The notes beneath the pieces were generated by a model. It was not told the DNA's origin, searched no databases, and saw only the letters and a program-made list of their open reading frames with translations. Shown here piece after piece: positions 5,139-10,488 of a stretch of 10,488 bases of DNA; within the stretch, counting starts at the first letter, position 1; every line of letters begins with the position of its first letter. The translations under genes were made by a program, and so were the position numbers. Source of the stretch: CAZVCJ01 sp964625745 (lineage in GTDB: Bacteria > Chloroflexota > Anaerolineae > VGOG01); NCBI GenBank assembly GCA_964625745.1, contig CAZVCJ010000143.1:1-10488 (forward strand). The letters are read 5' to 3'.

Positions 5139-6185
5139 TTGAAATCTCTCGACCGACGTCGCAGATCCATCGTGGCTATCCTGGTCCTGGCCGCTGCTCT
5201 GGTTTTCTGTGTGATCATAGCCACATCGTTGGGAGCGGTGGCTATTCACTCCAGTGAGGTGGCGAAGATGCTCTTAGATCGCCTGCCGGTTTTGAGCTGT
5301 GCGCCCACCTGGACTGAACAAGCGGAGGCCATCATCTTTCAGATCCGCCTGCCGAGGGTGGCAACGGCGGTGGTGGTAGGGGGCGCTCTGGCCGTGGCAG
5401 GGGCCATCTTCCAGGGATTGCTACGTAACCCCATGGCTGATCCCTACCTTATCGGCACTTCAGGTGGCGCTGCTTTAGGGGCTACTATCGCCCTGCTCCT
5501 GCCCATTCGGGTGGTCTGGTATGGCTTTACCCTGGTGCCCCTGGCTGCCTTCGCCGGGGCCCTCATCGCCGTCCTCATGGTCTATCGCATAGCCCGAGTG
5601 GGGCCGCGCACACCCATCACTACCTTGCTGCTCGCTGGCTTCGCCACCAGTTCGATGATGTCCGCCGTCATGTCCTTCTTTATGGTGGTCAGCGGACGGA
5701 CCCTCCATCAGGTGATACTGTGGACCATGGGTGGGGTGACCGCCAGCGGCTGGCCGCAGTTGCAGATCGTTACCCCTCTCATCCTGGCAGGGATGCTCCT
5801 GGCCTACTTTATGGCCGGTGACCTGAACGCCTTTCTCCTGGGCGAGGAGCAAGCTGCTCACTTAGGCGTCAATGTGGAACGGCGTAAGCTGATCCTCCTC
5901 ATGGTGGGCTCGCTGCTCACAGGGGCGGCGGTCTCCGTCAGCGGCCTGGTGGGCTTCATCGGACTGGTGGTGCCTCACGTGGCGCGCCTGATCTTCGGGC
6001 CAGATCACTATCTGCTCCTGCCCGCCTCGGGCCTGCTGGGCAGCCTGTTCCTCGTCCTGGCCGACCTGCTGGCCCGGCTGCTCCTGGCTCCAGCCGAGAT
6101 CCCCGTGGGAATCATCACGGCCATGCTGGGAGCACCGTTCTTCATCTATTTGCTGAGACGAAGCAAGCGGGAGTACGTTTTCTAA
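5139..6185 (+). CDS. btuC: B12 ABC importer permease (FecCD family)
   Basis: This 348-residue, very hydrophobic membrane protein belongs to the FecCD/BtuC family, whose members have ten transmembrane helices and work as dimers. Visible hallmarks are RLPRVATAVVVGGALAVAGA with IFQGLLRNPMADPYLIG (about residues 69-108), GEEQAAHLGVNVE in the cytoplasmic coupling region that contacts the ATPase, GLVGFIGLVVPHVARLI, and the end motif EIPVGIITAMLGAPFFIYLL. The start is TTG at 5139 with AAAGGAG six bases upstream; no nearby ATG is better placed. It begins 27 bases after btuF and its stop codon overlaps the start of cobU by one base (TAATG), so the three genes are surely co-transcribed. Its ATPase partner is not next to it but four genes on, at 9464. 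Confidence 0.94.
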   Translation: MKSLDRRRRSIVAILVLAAALVFCVIIATSLGAVAIHSSEVAKMLLDRLPVLSCAPTWTEQAEAIIFQIRLPRVATAVVVGGALAVAGAIFQGLLRNPMADPYLIGTSGGAALGATIALLLPIRVVWYGFTLVPLAAFAGALIAVLMVYRIARVGPRTPITTLLLAGFATSSMMSAVMSFFMVVSGRTLHQVILWTMGGVTASGWPQLQIVTPLILAGMLLAYFMAGDLNAFLLGEEQAAHLGVNVERRKLILLMVGSLLTGAAVSVSGLVGFIGLVVPHVARLIFGPDHYLLLPASGLLGSLFLVLADLLARLLLAPAEIPVGIITAMLGAPFFIYLLRRSKREYVF

Positions 6186-6749
6186 TGGGAAGGCTTATCC
6201 TGGTCCTGGGCGGCGCTCGCAGCGGCAAAAGCCGCTTCGCCCAACAGTTGGCGCAGGCCTGCAGCGACGAAGAGCACCGCTCCGTCGTCTACGTCGCCAC
6301 CGCAGAAGCGGGCGATGAGCACATGCGGCAGCGCATCGAAAGACATCGCCGAGGCCGACCCTCGGGCTGGGAGACGGTCGAAGCGCCACAGAACGTAGCT
6401 GCTGCCATCGAGGCTACAGGGGACAGCGCGGCGGCGATCATCGTGGATTGTCTGACGCTATGGATCAGCAATCTGCTGCTGACTGGCGGCGAGGATTTCA
6501 ACGAGGATGAGGCGCAGGTGGCGTCCAGGGAGGAGGCCATCTTAGCCGAGGTTGCGGCACTGATTCGGGCGGCAAGGAAAGCCAACGCCTGCGTGATCGT
6601 TGTTTCCAATGAGGTGGGAATGGGGATCGTGCCGTTGACCAGTCTGGGGCGGATATTCCGTGACATCGCTGGGTGGGCCAACCAGGCCCTGGCCCAGGCC
6701 GCCGACGAGGTATACGTGATGTGGGCTGGGCTACCACAACGGATCAAGT
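6185..6749 (+). CDS. cobU: Adenosylcobinamide kinase / adenosylcobinamide-phosphate guanylyltransferase (3' end in gap)
   Basis: CobU is a bifunctional cytoplasmic enzyme. It phosphorylates adenosylcobinamide and then transfers GMP to make adenosylcobinamide-GDP. The P-loop GGARSGKS is at residues 9-16. The stretch RIERHRRGRP places His54 at the position of the GMP-accepting His46 of Salmonella CobU. DCLTLWISNLL, VSNEVGMGIVP and FRDIAGWANQALAQAADEVY are all family signatures. The last visible residues, WAGLPQRIK, correspond to the C-terminus of known CobU proteins, so only the stop codon and perhaps a few residues lie in the N run starting at 6750. Its ATG overlaps the btuC stop by one base, with GGGAG eleven bases upstream, suggesting translational coupling. 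Confidence 0.95.
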
Positions 6750-6849
6750 NNNNNNNNNNNNNNNNNNNNNNNNNNNNNNNNNNNNNNNNNNNNNNNNNNN
6801 NNNNNNNNNNNNNNNNNNNNNNNNNNNNNNNNNNNNNNNNNNNNNNNNN
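6750..6849. other. Assembly gap of exactly 100 Ns
   Basis: Exactly 100 Ns join the end of cobU to the start of cobT. A round 100 is the usual placeholder for a gap of unknown size. The flanking proteins lack only a few C-terminal (CobU) and probably 10-20 N-terminal (CobT) residues, so the true gap may be short, but an extra small gene inside cannot be excluded. An open frame that appears to run from cobU across the Ns into cobT is an artefact. Confidence 0.97.
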
Positions 6850-7869
6850 TTAGACAGGGACGCCATGCGACAAGCGCAGGCCCGTCAGGATACCCTGACC
6901 AAACCACAGGGCAGTCTGGGGCGCCTGGAGGAGCTTTCCATCCAGGTGGCCGGGATCACCGGTCAGGCGCGACCTCGCACTGGGGACAAGGTGATCGTGA
7001 CCATGGCCGGCGATCATGGGGTGGTCGCTGAAGGGGTGAGTGCTTATCCCTCCGAGGTAACTGCCCAGATGGTCTACAACTTTCTGCGCGGGGGAGCGGG
7101 CATCAACGTCCTGGCCTGCCACGTGGGCGCCCGAGTGGTGATCGTGGACATGGGGGTGGCGGGCGAGCTGAAGCCCCACCCCGACCTGGTGAACCACAAG
7201 GTCGCCTTTGGCACGCGGAACATGGCACGGGGGCCCGCCATGAGCCACGCTCAGGCGATCCAGGCCATCGAGGGCGGGATCGAGGTCGTGGAGCAAGAGT
7301 TAGCTAAAGGGATGGACATCGTGGGGATAGGGGACATGGGGATTGGCAACACCACCCCCGCGAGTGCGATTGCCGCTGCCATCACCGGCGCGTCTGTGGC
7401 GGAGGTGACCGGCCGCGGCACAGGGATAGATGACGAACGGCTTCAGCACAAAATCGAGGTCATCGAGCAGGCGCTGGCGCTCAACCAACCCGATCCTGAT
7501 GACCCCCTGGATGTGCTGGCCAAAGTGGGCGGCTTCGAGATCGGCGGTATCGCCGGCGTCGCCATCGGGGCGGCGGCGCACCGCATCCCTGTAGTCATCA
7601 ATGGCTTCATCTCCGGGGCCGGGGCTCTCATCGCCACTGAGCTGGCCCCTCAGGTGAAGGATTATATGATCGCCGCTCATCGCTCGGTGGAGAGCGGCCA
7701 TCGGTTGATACTCGATTGCCTGGGGCTTACCCCGCTGTTCGATCTCGGCCTGCGGTTGGGCGAGGGCACAGGCGCTGCTCTGGGCATTTCCATCGTGGAG
7801 GCTGCGGTCAAGATCCTGAACGAGATGGCCACTTTTGGCCAGGCTGGCGTATCTGAGAAACTTTGTTAG
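6850..7869 (+). CDS. cobT: Nicotinate-nucleotide--dimethylbenzimidazole phosphoribosyltransferase (5' end in gap)
   Basis: CobT transfers ribose phosphate from nicotinate mononucleotide to 5,6-dimethylbenzimidazole or another base, producing the alpha-ribazole phosphate lower ligand of cobalamin. The visible 339 residues begin LDRDAMRQAQARQDTLTKPQ, close to the usual N-terminus, so probably only 10-20 residues are lost in the gap. Family motifs run throughout: GSLGRLEELS, MAGDHGVVAEGVSAYPSEVT, GGAGINVLA, GDMGIGNTTPASA, GRGTGIDD, GGFEIGGIAGVAIGAA, VVINGFISGAGALIA. Near the C-terminus LGEGTGAALG carries the Glu equivalent to the catalytic Glu317 of Salmonella CobT. The enzyme accepts several benzimidazoles and purines in different species, so the base used here is not determined. 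It follows cobU directly in the same direction. Confidence 0.96.
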   Translation, partial: LDRDAMRQAQARQDTLTKPQGSLGRLEELSIQVAGITGQARPRTGDKVIVTMAGDHGVVAEGVSAYPSEVTAQMVYNFLRGGAGINVLACHVGARVVIVDMGVAGELKPHPDLVNHKVAFGTRNMARGPAMSHAQAIQAIEGGIEVVEQELAKGMDIVGIGDMGIGNTTPASAIAAAITGASVAEVTGRGTGIDDERLQHKIEVIEQALALNQPDPDDPLDVLAKVGGFEIGGIAGVAIGAAAHRIPVVINGFISGAGALIATELAPQVKDYMIAAHRSVESGHRLILDCLGLTPLFDLGLRLGEGTGAALGISIVEAAVKILNEMATFGQAGVSEKLC

Positions 7870-7907
7870 CGCGTATCGCCGATGGGGTTAAGTAGGAGAC
7901 TAGCGCC

Positions 7908-7996
7908 GGCTGAGTAGGAGCGGAGCGACGTATCGAAGCCAAGCGGGTTGTGCCTTTAGACCCGCTCGCTGGTCTCGATACGCTGCGCACTCGACC
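7908..7996. repeat. Palindromic intergenic element between cobT and cobS
   Basis: The 200 bases between cobT and cobS hold an imperfect inverted repeat. The left arm (7908-7940) contains GAGTAGGAGCGGAGCG then GTATCGA. The right arm (7971-7996) contains TCGATACGCTGCGCACTCGA. At the centre a perfect 7-bp stem, AGCGGGT (7942-7948) with ACCCGCT (7960-7966), closes an 11-base loop. The TCGATACG...ACTCGACC theme resembles short palindromic repeats that are frequent in some high-GC bacterial genomes. It lies inside the presumed operon, so it would be transcribed as a strong RNA structure. There is no T tract for termination. Confidence 0.65.
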
Positions 7997-8069
7997 GACG
8001 CTCGCTGAGCTTTTGATGGTTAACCCAGCACCTATGCGCGCTAACGAAACTTTAGCCTGGGCAGGAACG

Positions 8070-8810
8070 ATGGATTTTTTAGAAGCGGTTCGTCTCTTAA
8101 CCATCATACCCATTCCTTCGAGGAAAGCCCCCACCGCAGGGGTGGTGGTTGGGTCGGCCTACTTCCCCCTGGTGGGGGCGCTGATAGGGGGGCTTCTTGT
8201 CCTGGCCAGCAAGCTGCTCACTCGCCTTTGGTCCGCCCCATTGGTCAGTGTTATTCTGGCGGTGAGCTGGGTGGTGCTCACAGGCGGAATGCACCTGGAC
8301 GGCCTGGCCGATACGAGCGATGCCATGCTGAGCAGAAGAACGCGGACGCAGAAGTTGGCCATCATGAAGGATAGCTCTGTTGGCACTTTCGGCGCATTGG
8401 CCGTATTCTGCGCACTTCTGCTCAAAGCGTCTTTTCTCAACGAACTATCAATGGCTCTCCAGCTCCAGGCGCTCGCCCTGGCACCTGCCTTGGGCCGCTG
8501 GGCATTGGTCCAGGCGGCTTTCTTCTATCCTGCGGCCAGGGAGGAAGGAATGGGGCGGTTCTTCAGCGAACACGTCAGGGGCAGGGACTTCGTCGTCGCC
8601 ACGCTTACAGTGGTGGGCCTGGCTTTCCTGCTCCTCCGCTTTTGGGGATTGGCCGTCTTCGGCGGCGTCTGGCTGATGGCTGCCTTGATCAATCACTCTT
8701 TCTGTAAGGCCCTCGGTGGGCTGACAGGCGACACTTATGGGGCTCTTTGTGAGATCAGCGAGGTGTTAGCCCTGGCGATGATCGCCCTTCTGGGAGGGGT
8801 GATAGTTTGA
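8070..8810 (+). CDS. cobS: Adenosylcobinamide-GDP ribazoletransferase (cobalamin synthase)
   Basis: CobS is an integral membrane enzyme that joins adenosylcobinamide-GDP with alpha-ribazole or its phosphate to form adenosylcobalamin (phosphate). The product is 246 residues, the usual size. The acidic metal-binding signature TGGMHLDGLADTSDAM is at residues 71-86, and KDSSVGTFGAL follows at 100-110, both typical. Several hydrophobic helices are evident, and the C-terminal part has GGLTGDTYGALCEISEV. I placed the start at the ATG at 8070 because family members begin right at a short segment like MDFLEAVRLLTIIPIP. In-frame ATGs at 8016 and 8034 would add non-conserved residues encoded by repeat-rich DNA. 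AGGA lies only three bases upstream, so the ribosome site is weak. The stop overlaps the cobC start by four bases less one (TTGA), showing tight coupling. Confidence 0.93.
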   Translation: MDFLEAVRLLTIIPIPSRKAPTAGVVVGSAYFPLVGALIGGLLVLASKLLTRLWSAPLVSVILAVSWVVLTGGMHLDGLADTSDAMLSRRTRTQKLAIMKDSSVGTFGALAVFCALLLKASFLNELSMALQLQALALAPALGRWALVQAAFFYPAAREEGMGRFFSEHVRGRDFVVATLTVVGLAFLLLRFWGLAVFGGVWLMAALINHSFCKALGGLTGDTYGALCEISEVLALAMIALLGGVIV

Positions 8811-9412
8811 CCCGCTTGATCCTGGTGCGACACGCTGAGTCAGAGATGAAGGGGTGCTATGTTGGGCGGTTGGATCCGCCGCTGAGCGCTCGAGGTCGCG
8901 CTCAGGCAGACGCTCTGGCCAGGCAGATGGCTGGCCAATCGCTGGCGGCTGTCTACTCCAGCCCCCTCAAACGGGCGTTAACCACGGCGCAGATGATAGC
9001 CGTCCCCCATGGCCTTGAGGTCAGCGCCATCGCCGAGCTGGCCGAGCTCGACTTCGGCGATTGGGACGGCCTGACCTACCAGGAGATCGCGGAGATCGCT
9101 CCCCAGCGGTTCAACCGCTGGCTGGCCGACCCTGCAGAAGTACGCCCCCCCAATGGCGAGACCCTGTTGGAGATGAGCCAGCGGGTGATGGAAGTTGTCA
9201 ACGGGGTCATCGTTGCGCACCCTGGGGAGATGGTGGTGGTCGTAACGCACGGAGGGCCAGCAAGGGCCATCGTCTGCCACGCTTTAGGCATCCCACTTTC
9301 GGAGCAATGGCGGATACGTCAGGACCTGGCAGCCGTCAGTTGGCTGGATTTCGACGAGAGGTGGGCGACCCTTTCGTTGCTCAACGATACCTGCCATTTG
9401 CAGAGGGAATAG
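8807..9412 (+). CDS. cobC: Alpha-ribazole phosphatase (histidine phosphatase superfamily)
   Basis: The protein has 201 residues and belongs to the phosphoglycerate-mutase-like histidine phosphatases. LVRHAES carries the phospho-accepting His9, SSPLKRA supplies Arg56, ELAELDFGDWDG holds the likely proton donor Glu80, and VVTHGGPAR has the second His148. Phosphatases of this fold act on many substrates. Here the position immediately after cobS, with overlapping stop and start codons, points to removal of phosphate from alpha-ribazole phosphate or adenosylcobalamin phosphate, the last step of nucleotide-loop assembly. Its start is TTG at 8807, preceded by GGGAGGGG about six bases upstream, within the cobS coding end. 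A broader-specificity phosphatase is the main alternative, but the context makes CobC likely. Confidence 0.9.
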   Translation: MTRLILVRHAESEMKGCYVGRLDPPLSARGRAQADALARQMAGQSLAAVYSSPLKRALTTAQMIAVPHGLEVSAIAELAELDFGDWDGLTYQEIAEIAPQRFNRWLADPAEVRPPNGETLLEMSQRVMEVVNGVIVAHPGEMVVVVTHGGPARAIVCHALGIPLSEQWRIRQDLAAVSWLDFDERWATLSLLNDTCHLQRE

Positions 9413-9420
9413 CTTGGTTT

Positions 9421-9435
9421 CGATTTACGAAATCG
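9421..9435. repeat. Small perfect hairpin between cobC and btuD
   Basis: CGATTT (9421-9426) and AAATCG (9430-9435) pair perfectly around three bases (ACG), nine bases after the cobC stop codon. No T tract follows. It may help tune or protect the message between the two genes, or be chance, as it is short. Confidence 0.35.
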
Positions 9436-9463
9436 TGGGGTTGGATCAACGTCGGAGGAAGAG

Positions 9464-10252
9464 ATGGATCGTGTCGCCCTCGAAGCGCGAGGTGTAGATT
9501 TCTCTTACTACAATGGCCTTGTCCTCAGGGATGTTAGCCTGGGCTTGCCGGAGGGGGACCTGATGGGTCTCATCGGACCTAATGGTTCAGGCAAGACCAC
9601 GCTGCTGCGAGTCCTCAGCGGCCTGATGGCCCCCAGGCGCGGCCACGTTTACCTTGATGGGCGCAACATCCGCGAATTCAGCCGCCGCGAGATCGCCCGA
9701 AGGGTAGCAGTGGTGCCCCAGGAGCTGGTCATGCCCTTCGCCTTCAGCGCCTACGAGATGGTGATGATGGGCCGCACGCCCCACGTACGTCCCATCCTGG
9801 GCGCAGGCCCCCGTGACCGCCAGGTGGTGATGGAGAAAATGGAGCTGACCGCCACCTCGGCCCTGGCAGAGAGGCCCTTCAACGAGTTGTCGGGGGGCGA
9901 AAAACAACGAGTCATCATGGCCATGGCCCTGACTCAGGAGCCTGAGATCCTGCTCCTCGACGAGCCGACGGTGCACCTCGACATCAATCATCAAGTCGAG
10001 ATCCTGGAACTGATCAAGCGCCTCAATCGCCAGGAGAACCTGACCGTGTTGGCCACCATGCACGACCTGAACCTGGCCGCTCTTTATTTCGACCGCCTGA
10101 TCCTGCTCGATAGAGGGCAGGTGGTAGCCAACGGCAGCCCGGCCGAGGTGCTGTGCGAGGAGAGCATCCGCCAGGTCTTCCAGGCCGACGTGCAGGTGCA
10201 GGAGCACCCCACCCGCCACACTCCCCAGGTCATCGTTCTGCCTCTTACATAA
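9464..10252 (+). CDS. btuD: B12 ABC importer ATPase
   Basis: This 262-residue cytoplasmic ATPase of the FepC/BtuD type has every catalytic element: Walker A GPNGSGKT (38-45), Q-loop Gln86 in VVPQE, signature LSGGEKQR (142-149), Walker B ILLLDE (162-167), D-loop HLD, and switch His200 in TMHDLN. FSAYEMVMMGRTPH after the Q-loop is typical of ATPases that pair with FecCD permeases. It would dimerise under BtuC and power corrinoid import. The ATG at 9464 has GGAGG five bases upstream. It lies 51 bases after cobC and is the last gene of the unit. Its separation from btuFC by four cob genes is unusual but does not break the system, and no other ATPase is in the window. Haem or siderophore import is possible by sequence, yet the riboswitch operon argues for B12. 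Confidence 0.93.
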   Translation: MDRVALEARGVDFSYYNGLVLRDVSLGLPEGDLMGLIGPNGSGKTTLLRVLSGLMAPRRGHVYLDGRNIREFSRREIARRVAVVPQELVMPFAFSAYEMVMMGRTPHVRPILGAGPRDRQVVMEKMELTATSALAERPFNELSGGEKQRVIMAMALTQEPEILLLDEPTVHLDINHQVEILELIKRLNRQENLTVLATMHDLNLAALYFDRLILLDRGQVVANGSPAEVLCEESIRQVFQADVQVQEHPTRHTPQVIVLPLT

Positions 10253-10254
10253 TT

Positions 10255-10289
10255 AAGACCTCCGAGGTTTCCCAAACCTCGGAGGTCTT
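10255..10289. terminator. Perfect 16-bp hairpin between convergent genes
   Basis: AAGACCTCCGAGGTTT (10255-10270) and its exact reverse complement AAACCTCGGAGGTCTT (10274-10289) enclose three C bases. The hairpin starts two bases after the btuD stop and ends 13 bases before the stop of the facing gene, so it fits a bidirectional terminator. A clean T run is missing on either side, which makes its efficiency uncertain. The AACCTCGGAGGTC core also looks like a dispersed palindromic repeat. Confidence 0.75.
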
Positions 10290-10302
10290 CTCGCAGGCTT
10301 TT

Positions 10303-10488
10303 CTAATCCTCCGGCTTCTCGAAGAACTCCATGAACAGGGACGTGAAGCGTATCCCCAGATAAGCCATGCCTTTTTCCTCAGGGTGCTCGCCCAATCGTA
10401 CTGTTACCTCGTGCTCCTGGTCGCCTCGCCAGTAGGTGATTCCCACGGTGTCGCCGGGTTTGTAGCGGTGGATGAGTTGGTCCAGGGG
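10303..10488 (-). CDS. C-terminus of a PDZ-domain protein, probably an HtrA-like serine protease (partial)
   Basis: Sixty-one codons on the minus strand end in TAG at 10305-10303; the 5' part lies beyond the window edge. The fragment reads LDQLIHRYKPGDTVGITYWR, then HEVTVRLGEHPEEKG and AYLGIRFTSLFMEFFEKPED. The helix plus KPGDTV, then a short strand ending in VTVRLGE, is the C-terminal half of a PDZ domain as found at the end of trypsin-like HtrA/DegP proteases. These are usually membrane-anchored or periplasmic and handle misfolded proteins. A PDZ of a site-2 metalloprotease or carboxy-terminal protease is also possible, since no catalytic residue is in view. The gene converges on btuD and shares the hairpin between them. 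Confidence 0.7.
   Translation of the reverse strand, partial: PLDQLIHRYKPGDTVGITYWRGDQEHEVTVRLGEHPEEKGMAYLGIRFTSLFMEFFEKPED

Noticed and set aside
4169..5224. Minus-strand 251-codon open frame opposite btuF
   Set aside because: Shadow of btuF; Ser- and Met-rich translation with no domain, and btuF has lipobox, family motifs and a ribosome site.
6673..7869. Open frame running from within cobU through the N run into cobT
   Set aside because: The continuity comes from translating Ns; the first part is out of frame with cobU. Only 6850 onward is CobT.
7950..8069. N-terminal extension of CobS by 40 residues
   Set aside because: The extension is encoded by the palindromic repeat element and looks unlike CobS proteins, which begin near MDFLEAVRLL.

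Overview
The window looks like part of a metagenome-assembled bacterial scaffold: it is GC-rich and contains a run of exactly 100 Ns at 6750-6849. Gene types, lineage-style short intergenic repeats and strong extended -10 promoters would fit Chloroflexota (Anaerolineae-like). That placement is my inference from general resemblance and is not proven by any marker here.

Layout. Positions 19-2974 carry two minus-strand genes: a ROK-family sugar kinase, and downstream of it a radical SAM protein of the uncharacterised TIGR03960-like type. Positions 3019-3690 hold no intact gene. They contain remnants of a MaoC-type hydratase, the first part of a short-chain dehydrogenase in the same frame, and a further coding-like fragment in another frame. 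A strong promoter at 3692-3720 then starts a plus-strand transcription unit whose leader has a cobalamin riboswitch (about 3747-3940) and an intrinsic terminator (4002-4034). After this come btuF, btuC, cobU (3' end in the N gap), cobT (5' end in the N gap), cobS, cobC and btuD. A perfect 16-bp hairpin follows btuD at 10255-10289. The window ends in the C-terminus of a minus-strand PDZ-domain protein, probably an HtrA-type protease.

How the genes work together. BtuF (binding lipoprotein), BtuC (permease) and BtuD (ATPase) make a complete corrinoid ABC importer. CobU activates adenosylcobinamide to its GDP form, CobT activates the lower-ligand base, CobS joins the two, and CobC removes the phosphate. 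The unit therefore reads as corrinoid uptake plus nucleotide-loop assembly, that is salvage or remodelling, under B12-responsive transcription attenuation. No corrin-ring synthesis gene and no adenosyltransferase is visible in the window.

The most unusual signals are short repeats in functional places. There is an 8-nt periodic array that builds a long hairpin in a peripheral arm of the riboswitch. Five tandem 7-nt units are absorbed in frame into the radical SAM gene. Palindromic elements sit across the ROK stop codon, before btuF and between cobT and cobS. I see no CRISPR, transposase, tRNA, rRNA or clear new multi-gene system.
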